In this document: positions 7,446 to 15,657 of the stretch, piece by piece
Layout of the letters: the number at the start of each line of letters is the position of its first letter
Numbering within the stretch: the stretch's first letter is position 1
Origin: Flavobacterium sp. TR2
Lineage (GTDB): Bacteria > Bacteroidota > Bacteroidia > Flavobacteriales > Flavobacteriaceae
Direction of reading: 5' to 3'
NCBI RefSeq assembly: GCF_025252405.1
Contig: NZ_CP104307.1
Coordinates: 3,410,001-3,474,000 of the forward strand
Length of the DNA: 64,000 nt
The notes under the pieces: generated by a model
Told to the model about the DNA's origin: nothing
Databases searched by the model: none
The model's input: the letters and a program-made list of their open reading frames with translations, nothing else
Program-made: the position numbers and the translations under genes

Positions 7446-7886
7446 ATGAAAACAAAATTGAGCATAATGGGATTGATAGCAGCACTGATGTATTGCTGTC
7501 AGGAAAAAATAGATATAAATTCTGCCGAAGATGAAATCAGTGAGGATTCGATTCAGACAGCGAGTATTGAACAGCAGACCCTTAGAAAATGGTTTTCCTT
7601 CAATAGAGAAGCTGACAGTTTAATTTCAGCGGCAGAAACAGCTATTGAATTTGAGACTGATCACCATGAGATGATCGGGAAGACTAAAAATAATGTTTTA
7701 ATTGCTAGCTACCATCTGGGAGAATTCAAGAAGAAAGTTAAGTATATAAAAGAGTATGCGGCCAATACGGATCATTTTGACAAAGGCGTACACCATACAT
7801 TAGACTCTTTAAGGGTTGATTATCTCAATGAAAAAATAAAACTCGAAGCAGCTCTGTGCGAATTTAATACTTATGAAGTGCCGTAA
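7446..7886 (+). CDS. Small lipoprotein, paralogue of the one at 21769
   Basis: 146 aa. The signal MKTKLSIMGLIAALMYCC gives a lipidated Cys at 17 or 18. The mature part is helical with two conserved blocks shared with 21769-22209: a TLRKWFSFNREADSLI-like block near residue 50 and the C-terminal TLDSLRVDYLNEKIKLEAAL. No family is recognised. The two copies sit near the two ends of the island. A terminator follows at 7944-7980. Confidence 0.82.
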   Translation: MKTKLSIMGLIAALMYCCQEKIDINSAEDEISEDSIQTASIEQQTLRKWFSFNREADSLISAAETAIEFETDHHEMIGKTKNNVLIASYHLGEFKKKVKYIKEYAANTDHFDKGVHHTLDSLRVDYLNEKIKLEAALCEFNTYEVP

Positions 7887-7943
7887 AATTTGATAACGGC
7901 CAGCCTTAACCAATTAAAATTTAGGAATAACTAATTCCCAAAA

Positions 7944-7980
7944 AGAAGCAGGCCATCAATACTAATGGTCTGCTTTTTTT
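7944..7980. terminator. Bidirectional terminator between the lipoprotein and the Usp gene
   Basis: AGCAGGCCAT and ATGGTCTGCT form a 10-bp stem with one G-T pair around an eight-base loop, followed by seven T on the plus strand and preceded by an A-run for the minus strand. It serves the convergent ends of the lipoprotein gene (7886) and the Usp gene (7979). Confidence 0.8.
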
Positions 7981-8812
7981 ATTCTTTTCTGTAAACAAGC
8001 ATTGGCGTCCTGGTATCAAATCCTTTTTCGGCTGTTTTAACAGATTGCAGGAGCTGTTCAAACCAAGTGCGGTCTTCTTTTGCAAACATAACGACGATAG
8101 AAGGTTTGGTGCTTATGATATCAATTTGAAGATTCCTGAATAAAGATTTTTCTGGAGAAAGTTTTTTAAAATTAAAACTGATTTTATCGTTCTGAAATTT
8201 GTGCTCAATGTCATGCAGTTTATTTTTGATCTCCTGTTCATTGGTAAAATAATCATAGTGATAGACAGAGATTTCGGCGTCAAATAATGCTCCAAACTTC
8301 TTAACCAGATGAATTTCATGAGAAAAATTCTCCACATCCGAAGGGTAGAGGATCGATTTTAAAGGTTTGACGCGGTAATGTCGGGGCACTACAAAAATTG
8401 GAACCGGCGATTCACTTAAAATTCTTGATGCATGGCTGCCCAGCAGTTTATTGATTAATCCGCCCCCACGGGTGCCAATACATATGTAATCTGCTTTAAC
8501 CTTCACGGCGCATTCTATTATTGCGGTGCTGATATCAAGTCTGTTTTCGACGATAAAGTTTATTTTTTCCGGAATTTTTCCGGTTTGTCTATATAGCGTG
8601 TTTACAAATTTCACAAGTTCTTTTTGCTGTATTTTAGTGTCGGCCGCAGGTATATCAACAAATGTTGCCCCAGCAAACGGATCTATTATATAGGCGGAAT
8701 CCACATGGTAAAAAAACAGTTCGCAAGGAGTCTGAGACGCAAGCTGTATGGCAAAACGCAAGGCTGTCTTTGAATTAATGGATAAGTCTGTTGTCACAAG
8801 TATTTTTTTCAT
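7979..8812 (-). CDS. Universal stress protein (tandem UspA)
   Basis: 277 aa, start at 8812 (MKKILVTTDLSIN); a longer frame from 8872 only adds 20 residues that overlap the upstream gene. The first Usp domain (about 1-143) carries the ATP-binding pattern G-2x-G-9x-G-S as GTRGGGLINKLLGSHAS (G113, G116, G126, S127). The second, degenerate domain (about 150-277) lacks it. Usp proteins bind ATP and help survival in growth arrest, low oxygen and other stresses. It is the last gene of a leftward run that starts at the YflT-type gene at 10993. Confidence 0.92.
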   Translation of the reverse strand: MKKILVTTDLSINSKTALRFAIQLASQTPCELFFYHVDSAYIIDPFAGATFVDIPAADTKIQQKELVKFVNTLYRQTGKIPEKINFIVENRLDISTAIIECAVKVKADYICIGTRGGGLINKLLGSHASRILSESPVPIFVVPRHYRVKPLKSILYPSDVENFSHEIHLVKKFGALFDAEISVYHYDYFTNEQEIKNKLHDIEHKFQNDKISFNFKKLSPEKSLFRNLQIDIISTKPSIVVMFAKEDRTWFEQLLQSVKTAEKGFDTRTPMLVYRKE

Positions 8813-8864
8813 GGCTATAAAATTTAAGATAAAAAAAGTAAGTGAGTTGGCAAAAGACAGGTAA

Positions 8865-9356
8865 TTAGTCAACTGTGTTTTGCGAATGAAATTTCATTTC
8901 GTTTACATAGATTTCATTTTTTTTCCATTCTTTGGTGTTGATAGCTGCTGTATCTATATCGGTAATCCAGTCAAAGGCAGGAAATAATCTAGTGCGGTTT
9001 ACGATCCGTTTTTTGTATCCAAAAGAAAAACGATCGCCTCTCATTTGGAATTCTATAGTTTTTCTGGGAGCGTTTATGTTCTGATACAGAATGTTTTGTG
9101 TTTTCCAATCTCCGCTCCATGTCAGGAATGCGTTAATAAAACATAACACTCCGACAATAAATACAGTGGAAAATATTGATATTGAAGTTTTTAGCTTACC
9201 CAAAAAACGACCTATTATAAAAACCAAAGAAAGAGCAGAGGCATAAAAAATAATAAAATGCACAATTGAATTATTGATGTATAGTTCAGTATAGCGGTTT
9301 AATAGTATCAAAGCGCTCGTACTTAAGAAAATAATATAAATTATGGCTTTTTTCAT
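8865..9356 (-). CDS. Unknown membrane protein in the stress island
   Basis: 163 aa with three hydrophobic segments (about 3-20, 31-50, 57-78) followed by a soluble C-terminal half rich in Arg/Lys and aromatic residues. I do not recognise the family. It lies 52 bp upstream of the Usp gene and 48 bp behind a 53-aa membrane protein, all leftward, which suggests a shared transcript and a membrane role in the same response. Confidence 0.72.
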   Translation of the reverse strand: MKKAIIYIIFLSTSALILLNRYTELYINNSIVHFIIFYASALSLVFIIGRFLGKLKTSISIFSTVFIVGVLCFINAFLTWSGDWKTQNILYQNINAPRKTIEFQMRGDRFSFGYKKRIVNRTRLFPAFDWITDIDTAAINTKEWKKNEIYVNEMKFHSQNTVD

Positions 9357-9404
9357 GTATTTAATATTTTAATTTGTAATAAGCGGCTCTGCTAATTAAT
9401 TTTG

Positions 9405-9566
9405 TTATAAATCATGAACTTCTGATTCCTCTTCGTAAGGATATAAGGGCCTGTTTAAATCTTCTTCGTACTTTTTTTTGTCTTTTGCGTTTTGGATGAA
9501 CACAAAAATCAGGACTGCTAATACTATCAATACTGAGAAGGTTAAAATAATCCAGCTTGGTTCCAT
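9405..9566 (-). CDS. 53-aa single-span membrane protein
   Basis: A short frame beginning MEPSWIILTFSVLIVLAVLI and ending EEESEVHDL. It has one transmembrane helix (about 5-24), a Lys-rich stretch NAKDKKK just inside, and a very acidic C-terminus. The composition (N-out hydrophobic helix, positive then acidic tail) looks like a genuine small membrane protein, in topology reminiscent of CcoS-type assembly factors, but without sequence evidence for that role. It sits between the BON gene and the three-span membrane gene, in the same direction. Confidence 0.68.
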   Translation of the reverse strand: MEPSWIILTFSVLIVLAVLIFVFIQNAKDKKKYEEDLNRPLYPYEEESEVHDL

Positions 9567-9628
9567 GTCATTAGAATTTTAAATTTTATTATTTCTCAGA
9601 TATGATTCAATCCAATATTGCAGGTGTC

Positions 9629-9671
9629 AAAATTTGCAGAGCCGAAAAAAAACTACTTCTGATTGAGATTA
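9629..9671 (-). promoter_or_regulatory. Weak candidate FNR-type site above the small membrane gene
   Basis: TGATTGAGATTA (9660-9671) differs from TGA-N6-TCA at one position, and CAAATTTT on the minus strand (9629-9636) is centred exactly 33 bp away, the spacing seen at the strong sites. Both parts are weaker than at the other promoters, so this may be chance or a low-affinity internal promoter. Confidence 0.3.
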
Positions 9672-9760
9672 CGTTTTTATCGATTTTCTTTTGGATCAGA
9701 TTTTTCAGAATTGTTTTGCGGTACTTTAACTGTTATAATTACAATAAGATTTTTCTCTGA

Positions 9761-10429
9761 CTAGATAACAGTTGCATATTTTTGCTCCACAACTAGCTGG
9801 TTGTCAACTGACCAGACACCAGGTGTTTTCCAAGCAGTCTTTTCGGCGAGGTCTTTCTGATACAATGACGAAACGGCACCTGTTAAAATAACTTTTGTGC
9901 CATCTACACGAACCAGGATTTCTTGGGAATGAAGTGTCCAGTTGCTTTTTAAAGCCCTTTCAACATCTTTTTTCTCAATTTGATCCTGTATTTCAGATTT
10001 GATTTTGATCTGATTATTAATTCCTTTGACTCCCGGCAGATAGGCAATTGCTTTTTCGGCTGCTTCTTTTTGATAGTTCCAAGTGAGATGTCCTTCAAGA
10101 GTAATCCATCCGTCTTCTACTTTTACCTTTAATTTTTCGTTTGGAACTGACCAGCAGTCGATTAAGGCTTTAATCACATCATTAGCGATATCGGTGTCCG
10201 ATTTCTGGCTGTTGGAATATCTTACATTAATTTCTTCAACAATTGCTTTCACGCCATCTACATTTTTAGCGGCATTTTCCGCTTCGATTTTCTTGAAATA
10301 AGCATCAACCGTTCCCATAAGCGTTACAATGCCATCTTTTGCTGTTACCCCAATTTCCGCAGCATGAAGCTGCGGTTCCCATTTGATGGCATTCTGCACA
10401 TCTCTCTGCAATTCTTCATTTGTTTTCAT
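9761..10429 (-). CDS. Triple BON-domain stress protein, paralogue 3
   Basis: 222 aa with three BON domains like the pair at 4396-5751; for example MGTVDAYFKKIEAENAAKNV in domain 1 and AEKTAWKTPGVWSVDNQLVV in domain 3. No signal peptide. It lies 51 bp downstream of the YflT-type gene in the same direction, so it is probably expressed from the promoter at 11069-11133. Confidence 0.93.
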   Translation of the reverse strand: MKTNEELQRDVQNAIKWEPQLHAAEIGVTAKDGIVTLMGTVDAYFKKIEAENAAKNVDGVKAIVEEINVRYSNSQKSDTDIANDVIKALIDCWSVPNEKLKVKVEDGWITLEGHLTWNYQKEAAEKAIAYLPGVKGINNQIKIKSEIQDQIEKKDVERALKSNWTLHSQEILVRVDGTKVILTGAVSSLYQKDLAEKTAWKTPGVWSVDNQLVVEQKYATVI

Positions 10430-10480
10430 TTTATTCCTATTTACTTTAGTTAATTAATAAAGTTCCTTGATCTGTTGTAA

Positions 10481-10993
10481 TCAATTTTCCAGCAGTACCT
10501 GATTTTCTTTCTCAGAAAGAGAATTCTCTTTAGGAATATGCACATGGAGAACTGACTGCATTTTTTCAATGTTAGCGGCAGATTCTTCTGCGCAAAGCAT
10601 AAACTTATGAGCTCTGATTTCTGTTTTGTATTCAATGGTCTTGTCTTTTGAAAACGAGATGATAATCAGTGGAATCGCGGCCGAAATTAATACAGCGATA
10701 CAGGCATAGATTATTGGCATTTTTACCATAGGCAGGCTTGCTCCCAGATTAAAGAAGAACAATGTGCCAAATATGACTGAAGTCAGTCCGACTGCAAACA
10801 GCCCTATGGAGCTCCATTTTTCCATTTGGTCATAAATACTGTAGTATCCCATGACATTCTGCTCGGTATAGCAGTCTGTTCCAATCAGTGATAATTTTGT
10901 AATATCGTATCCGTGTTTTTTAAGCTTTATAATGGCATCCTCAGCCTGCTGCTGGGTTTGAAAATGCGCTACAAACAATTTATGATTTTTCAT
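10481..10993 (-). CDS. General stress protein with YflT/17M-like domain and two membrane spans
   Basis: 170 aa. Residues 1-45 match the YflT (general stress protein 17M) ferredoxin-like domain, with QQAEDAIIKLKKHGYDITKL. Two hydrophobic hairpin segments follow (about 62-82 and 92-113), then a C-terminal part with EIRAHKFMLCAEESAANIEK that looks like a second copy of the fold. Such proteins occur in stress clusters of many phyla; biochemical function is unknown. It is the first gene of the leftward YflT-BON unit behind a tandem FNR-type operator. Confidence 0.85.
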   Translation of the reverse strand: MKNHKLFVAHFQTQQQAEDAIIKLKKHGYDITKLSLIGTDCYTEQNVMGYYSIYDQMEKWSSIGLFAVGLTSVIFGTLFFFNLGASLPMVKMPIIYACIAVLISAAIPLIIISFSKDKTIEYKTEIRAHKFMLCAEESAANIEKMQSVLHVHIPKENSLSEKENQVLLEN

Positions 10994-11068
10994 GGCCCTG
11001 TAATTTGATGATTAATTTTTTGATTCGGAAGATAAAATTTCGAGCTTTTTTCAATTAGTTTCATCTGG

Positions 11069-11133
11069 TAAAATTGCTTTAAAACTTAAAAAAAAGAAAT
11101 GACATTAATCATTATTAAAAATGATCTTGGTCA
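11069..11133 (-). promoter_or_regulatory. Tandem FNR-type operator and -7 element of the YflT-BON operon
   Basis: Palindromes TGACATTAATCA (11100-11111) and TGATCTTGGTCA (11122-11133) have centres 22 bp apart. The minus-strand CAATTTTA at 11069-11076 is centred exactly 33 bp beyond the proximal one. The arrangement matches that in front of the first BON gene and of hsp20. Confidence 0.72.
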
Positions 11134-11163
11134 GGTTGAATTATTAGGAGAATTGTTGTAATG

Positions 11164-11206
11164 TGATGATTGTCATGTAGTTTTTGCTGGATTATAGCTA
11201 ATTTAG
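11164..11206 (+). promoter_or_regulatory. FNR-type operator and -7 element of the OsmC-ATPase operon
   Basis: TGATGATTGTCA at 11164-11175, with TAATTTAG (one mismatch to TAnnTTTG) at 11199-11206; centres are exactly 33 bp apart. The divergent intergenic region therefore holds three palindromes, two for the leftward and one for the rightward promoter. Confidence 0.72.
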
Positions 11207-11283
11207 TAGCATGATTATATTCTGTGAAACAATCTAATCTATTAAAGTATAGTTGAATTAATTTAATCATCTTAAAAGCTGCT

Positions 11284-11721
11284 ATGGAAACTTCAGAGGA
11301 ATATCAAGTAGATCTTTACTGGAAAGAGGATCAAAATGCAGAGGTGAGTTCAATGCTTTTCAGCGATAAAATTGAGACAGCAGAACGATGGTGCCTCAGT
11401 CATTCTAAAAATGGCAAATGGACGGCAGAGCATCTTTTCATTGCTTCTATTTTAAGTTCATACATGACAGCATATTTAAGAACTGCTAAAAATAAAGGGA
11501 TTGATTATAAAGGTTTCAAAAGCACCGGCCGAGCATCTTTTACGATTTCAGACGAGGTTTCCGAAATAACAGATGTCCTGATAAGGCCGACGGTCGAAAT
11601 CATTAAAAGCAGCCAAATCAATAAAGCATTAAAAATTTTCTCATTGTGCAGAGAGCACAGTCTGGTGCTGAAAGCTTTAAAGATCAGGATACATATATTC
11701 CCTTCTGTTGTTTTGGGATAG
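11284..11721 (+). CDS. OsmC/Ohr-like protein lacking the first catalytic Cys
   Basis: 145 aa with the OsmC fold pattern: an N-terminal strand region, the central helix AEHLFIASILSSYMTAYL and the C-terminal helix with IFSLCREHS. OsmC/Ohr enzymes reduce organic hydroperoxides with two Cys. Here the position of the peroxidatic Cys in the central helix is Ser (about S59), while the second Cys is kept (C122). The protein may thus not be a standard peroxidase. The gene is followed after 84 bp by a P-type ATPase and is preceded by an FNR-type operator. Confidence 0.8.
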   Translation: METSEEYQVDLYWKEDQNAEVSSMLFSDKIETAERWCLSHSKNGKWTAEHLFIASILSSYMTAYLRTAKNKGIDYKGFKSTGRASFTISDEVSEITDVLIRPTVEIIKSSQINKALKIFSLCREHSLVLKALKIRIHIFPSVVLG

Positions 11722-11805
11722 GACCAGGTATGCCACATTGCATGGCTATAAAGACAGCGCGCAGATCTTTTTAAGTATTTGCTTTAATCTTAATTAATAA
11801 TTTTT

Positions 11806-14304
11806 ATGGATTTGAAAGAGAAGGAATTGACAGGGTTAAGTCTTGAAGAAGTTGCTGAGAGCAGAAAAAGGCATGGTCTGAACAAACTTGATTATAAGAA
11901 ACAGAACAAAGTTTATTTGTTTTTAAAAAGTATTTTTTCAGAACCGATGATTATTTTACTGCTTGTGGCCTCTGGAATCTATTACACCAATCAGCAGTAT
12001 AGTGATGCCATCTTCCTTTCGGTTTCCATCTTGCTTATTGCAGGAATATCGATTTATCAGGATAAAAGAAGCCGAAATGCCTTAAGAAAACTTCAAGAAT
12101 TTACACAACCGTCATATAAGGTTGTTCGTCAGGGAGAGCAGCAAAGGATACCTGTACAGGATATTGTTCTTGGGGATTTAATTATTATTGAAGAAGGAAG
12201 TTTAGTTCCGGCTGACGGTACTATAATGCGTTCAAATGATTTTTCTGTCGACGAATCTATATTAACGGGCGAATCTCTGGCTGTTTTCAAGAACTCGCAA
12301 ACAGATGACAATAAAGTATTTTCAGGAACCATAGTGGTAAGCGGACTGGCATTTGTAAAAGTAACAAATATTGGTCTCCAGACCAGATTAGGCCGAATAG
12401 GATCAAGCATTGAAACTATAAAAGAGGAAAAAACGCCTCTTGAAGCGCAGATTGGCAGTTTTGTAAAAAAGATGGTTCTTGTGGGAGCCATTGTATTTAT
12501 TTTGGTATGGATACTTAATTATTCAAAAATAGGCAGTCTAGAAAAAAGCTTATTGATGTCGCTTACTTTGGCGATGAGCATACTACCTGAGGAAATTCCG
12601 GTAGCTTTTACAGCTTTTATGGCGTTGGGAGCACAAAGAATGATGAAAAAAGGCATAGTGGTTAAACAAATGAAGACCGTTGAAACCCTCGGAAGTGCGA
12701 CAGTTATCTGTACAGACAAAACAGGGACAATCACCCAGAATAAAATGGAGCTTGCAAAGCTGTATCTCCCCTCTGGGGCAGAGATAACAGCGGAGGCTTT
12801 TTCAGAAACAGAAGCTTCGCGCAGCCTCATAAGAAATGCAATGTGGGCAAGCGAGCCCATTGCATTTGACCCGATGGAGGCCGCACTTCATAATGCATAT
12901 AAAAAAAGCACGGATCAAGATTGGCGGGCGGATTTTAAAATGGTCCATGAATATCCTTTGTCGGGCACTCCGCCAATGATGACCCATGTTTTTGAAAATA
13001 ATTCAGGCACCAGGATCATTGCGGCTAAAGGTGCGCCTGAAGGGATTTTGGGAGTCTGTAGCCTTTCATCACAGGAATACAAAAGAATTGTTGCAGCGCT
13101 TGATAAACTGACACTAAAAGGCTACAGAGTGCTTGGTGTCGCCAAGGGCGATCTGCAGGGATCTGATTATCCGGCAAATCAGCAGGAAATTTCATTTGCC
13201 TTCAAAGGCCTGATTGCTTTTTACGATCCTCCAAAAGATAATATTCGAGAAGTGCTTAAATCCTTTTATGATGCAGGCATTTCAGTCAAAATCATTACCG
13301 GGGACAATGCTGGAACGACAGCATCAATTGCGAAGCAAATCGAATTTAGGGGTTATGAAAAATCCATTACCGGTAAAGAACTTATGGAAATGAGCGATTC
13401 AGAGCTTCAAAGCAACGTTATGGATATTAATGTTTTCAGCCGGATGTTTCCAGATGCCAAATTACGTATTGTCAACGCTTTGAAAGCAAACGGACAGATT
13501 GTTGCAATGACCGGAGATGGCGTTAATGATGGACCGTCGCTCAAAGCGGCTCATATTGGGATTGCAATGGGGAAAAAAGGCACAGCCATAGCAAAAGAAG
13601 CTGCTTCCCTTATACTTGCTGAAGACGACCTTTCAAAAATGACAGAAGCTGTAGCAATGGGACGAAAAATTTATGTCAATCTAAAAAAAGCGATACGTTA
13701 TATCATATCGATACATATCCCTATTATAATGATTGTTTTTGTTCCGCTTGCTCTGGGATGGATCTATCCCAATATCTTAAATCCTATACACGTCATTCTG
13801 CTTGAACTCGTAATGGGGCCCACCTGTTCCATTTTATATGAAAACGAACCTGCTGAGGATAACATTATGCTAGAAAAGCCACGCTCGCCAAGAACAACTT
13901 TTTTTAAAGGCAAAGAGATTATAGGCAGTCTTATTCAGGGAATGATGATAACTGTGGGCGTACTGTTGATCTATCAATTGTCTGTAAAAATGAGTTTAGG
14001 TGAAAAATGTACCAGAAGCATGGTTTTTCTGGTTTTAATTACAGCCAATATCCTGCTCACCCTTGTCAACAGATCTTTTCAGCATTCATTATTTACCACA
14101 CTGAAGTATAAAAATCCGCTGGTGCCCGTTATAAGTGGCATAACAATATTGCTTGTCGTCCTGCTATTTACAATACCATTTTTGCGCTCTCTTTTTGATT
14201 TTGAAGTCATTTCATTTTTTCATGCTGGACTCTGCTTTGCTGTTGGAGCCTTGTCTGTTTTATGGTTTGAGGGAGTGAAGTATTTTAAAAACAGATTCAG
14301 TTAA
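11806..14304 (+). CDS. Cation-translocating P-type ATPase (P2 type)
   Basis: 832 aa, full length. Motifs in order: actuator LTGES (154-157), membrane motif SILPEEIPV (about 259-266) at the PEGLP position, phosphorylation site CTDKTGTIT (D304), and hinge MTGDGVNDGPSLKAAHIGIA. About ten membrane spans; the N-terminal cation-ATPase domain is at 8-60 (LSLEEVAESRKRHGLN). The PEEIPV variant and layout fit Ca2+ or related cation pumps of the P2 class, but the ion cannot be fixed from sequence. It follows the OsmC-like gene and shares its promoter. Its stop overlaps the end of the convergent nuclease gene by 4 bp. Confidence 0.94.
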   Translation: MDLKEKELTGLSLEEVAESRKRHGLNKLDYKKQNKVYLFLKSIFSEPMIILLLVASGIYYTNQQYSDAIFLSVSILLIAGISIYQDKRSRNALRKLQEFTQPSYKVVRQGEQQRIPVQDIVLGDLIIIEEGSLVPADGTIMRSNDFSVDESILTGESLAVFKNSQTDDNKVFSGTIVVSGLAFVKVTNIGLQTRLGRIGSSIETIKEEKTPLEAQIGSFVKKMVLVGAIVFILVWILNYSKIGSLEKSLLMSLTLAMSILPEEIPVAFTAFMALGAQRMMKKGIVVKQMKTVETLGSATVICTDKTGTITQNKMELAKLYLPSGAEITAEAFSETEASRSLIRNAMWASEPIAFDPMEAALHNAYKKSTDQDWRADFKMVHEYPLSGTPPMMTHVFENNSGTRIIAAKGAPEGILGVCSLSSQEYKRIVAALDKLTLKGYRVLGVAKGDLQGSDYPANQQEISFAFKGLIAFYDPPKDNIREVLKSFYDAGISVKIITGDNAGTTASIAKQIEFRGYEKSITGKELMEMSDSELQSNVMDINVFSRMFPDAKLRIVNALKANGQIVAMTGDGVNDGPSLKAAHIGIAMGKKGTAIAKEAASLILAEDDLSKMTEAVAMGRKIYVNLKKAIRYIISIHIPIIMIVFVPLALGWIYPNILNPIHVILLELVMGPTCSILYENEPAEDNIMLEKPRSPRTTFFKGKEIIGSLIQGMMITVGVLLIYQLSVKMSLGEKCTRSMVFLVLITANILLTLVNRSFQHSLFTTLKYKNPLVPVISGITILLVVLLFTIPFLRSLFDFEVISFFHAGLCFAVGALSVLWFEGVKYFKNRFS

Positions 14305-15656
14305 ATTTCTACTTCAGTCCCCATTAAAGCAACCCTGCATTTATATCCATATTGTTCTTTAATTTTAATGCGCAGTTCATCTGCAGGCTGGTTTTCGCCA
14401 TGAACCAAATAAATGCACTTGGGAGGACTTCTTAGATCTGACAGCCAGTTTACAAGACCTTTTTGGTCTGCATGAGCCGATAAGCCTTCTATCTGTACGA
14501 TTTTGGCTTTGACTGAATAATAATTTCCATATATTTTGATTTCATCAGCTCCATCGAGAAGCTTTCTTCCACGAGTGCCTTCGGCCTGATAACCAACAAT
14601 TATAACAGTGTTTTTCCCGATGCCTAGATAATGTTCAAAGTAGGACAATACACGCCCGCCTGTAGCCATACCGCTTGCCGCTAAGACAACTTTTGGCGAT
14701 GGATCTTCAATAATACGCATGGTCTGTTCAAATTCAGAAATTATCCTGAACATACCGCACATCTGATGGCAGTCGTCAGCAGACAGCTTGTGCCATTTCA
14801 GGTTTTCTAAAAAAATATTCAATACACTTGCGCCCATGGGAGTATCAAGTATATAGGGTACATTTGGAATACGCCCTTCTTTTTTAAGTTCCCATAGCAG
14901 ATACATAATAGACTGGGCTCTTTCTACTGCAAATCCAGGGATGATGACGGTTCCGTTGTCTTTTATGGTCTCATTGATGTATTTTTCCAGTTCTGTCTTT
15001 GGGTCGATAGCTGGATGAATACGATTGCCATAGGTACTTTCCAAAAGGAGATAATCACCTTGAACGGGCTTTTGCGGGGCATACATCAAAACATCATCAT
15101 CGCGGCCAATATCGCCGGAGAAGACCAATGTCTTGCCTTCCAATTTTACGCTTATGCTGCAGGCGCCTATTATATGTCCGGCATTGGAAAAAACAGCATC
15201 TATTTCATTGGTTATAACTATGGATTTATTGGGATGGACGACTTTAAAGAGCGGAAAAACTGACGCTGCCTGCTGCAAGGTGTAGAGCGGTTCTGCGGGA
15301 TTATGTTTTGAATAATGCTCCCTGTTGGCCCTTTCAGCTTCTTCCTGCTGTATTTTGGCGCTGTCCAGAAGTACAAGCTCTGTAACTGCCTTAGTGGGAG
15401 CGGTGCAATAGATTTTTCCTTTAAATCCTTGATCAACAAGCCTCGGTAGCCAGCCGCAATGATCCAGATGGCCATGGGTGAGCAACACGATGTCGATAGT
15501 AGAAGCAGGAACGGGCAGAGGCTCCCAATTGAGTTTACGAAGCGCTTTGAGGCCCTGAAAAAGACCGCAGTCAACCAAAATTCGTGTACCATTACTTTCT
15601 ATGAGGGTTTTTGAACCTGTCACGGTTCCTGCACCTCCTATAAATTTTATTTTCAT
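14301..15656 (-). CDS. MBL-fold beta-CASP exoribonuclease
   Basis: 451 aa. The metallo-beta-lactamase motif THGHLDH (H61, H63, D65, H66) is followed by FSGDIG, the beta-CASP domain and the C-terminal LSAHADQKGLVNWL and YLVHGE motifs of the CPSF73/Ysh1-type RNA nuclease family. Expected to process or degrade RNA in the cytoplasm. Its start is one base after the stop of the ATP-cone nuclease gene, so the two are an operon. Genes of this type recur in low-oxygen stress clusters of other bacteria, which fits the context here. Confidence 0.93.
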   Translation of the reverse strand: MKIKFIGGAGTVTGSKTLIESNGTRILVDCGLFQGLKALRKLNWEPLPVPASTIDIVLLTHGHLDHCGWLPRLVDQGFKGKIYCTAPTKAVTELVLLDSAKIQQEEAERANREHYSKHNPAEPLYTLQQAASVFPLFKVVHPNKSIVITNEIDAVFSNAGHIIGACSISVKLEGKTLVFSGDIGRDDDVLMYAPQKPVQGDYLLLESTYGNRIHPAIDPKTELEKYINETIKDNGTVIIPGFAVERAQSIMYLLWELKKEGRIPNVPYILDTPMGASVLNIFLENLKWHKLSADDCHQMCGMFRIISEFEQTMRIIEDPSPKVVLAASGMATGGRVLSYFEHYLGIGKNTVIIVGYQAEGTRGRKLLDGADEIKIYGNYYSVKAKIVQIEGLSAHADQKGLVNWLSDLRSPPKCIYLVHGENQPADELRIKIKEQYGYKCRVALMGTEVEI

Positions 15657-15657
15657 T

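Noticed and set aside
9603..9614. TGATTCAATCCA as another FNR-type site
   Set aside because: One half-site is broken and the octamer 33 bp away does not resemble a -7 element.
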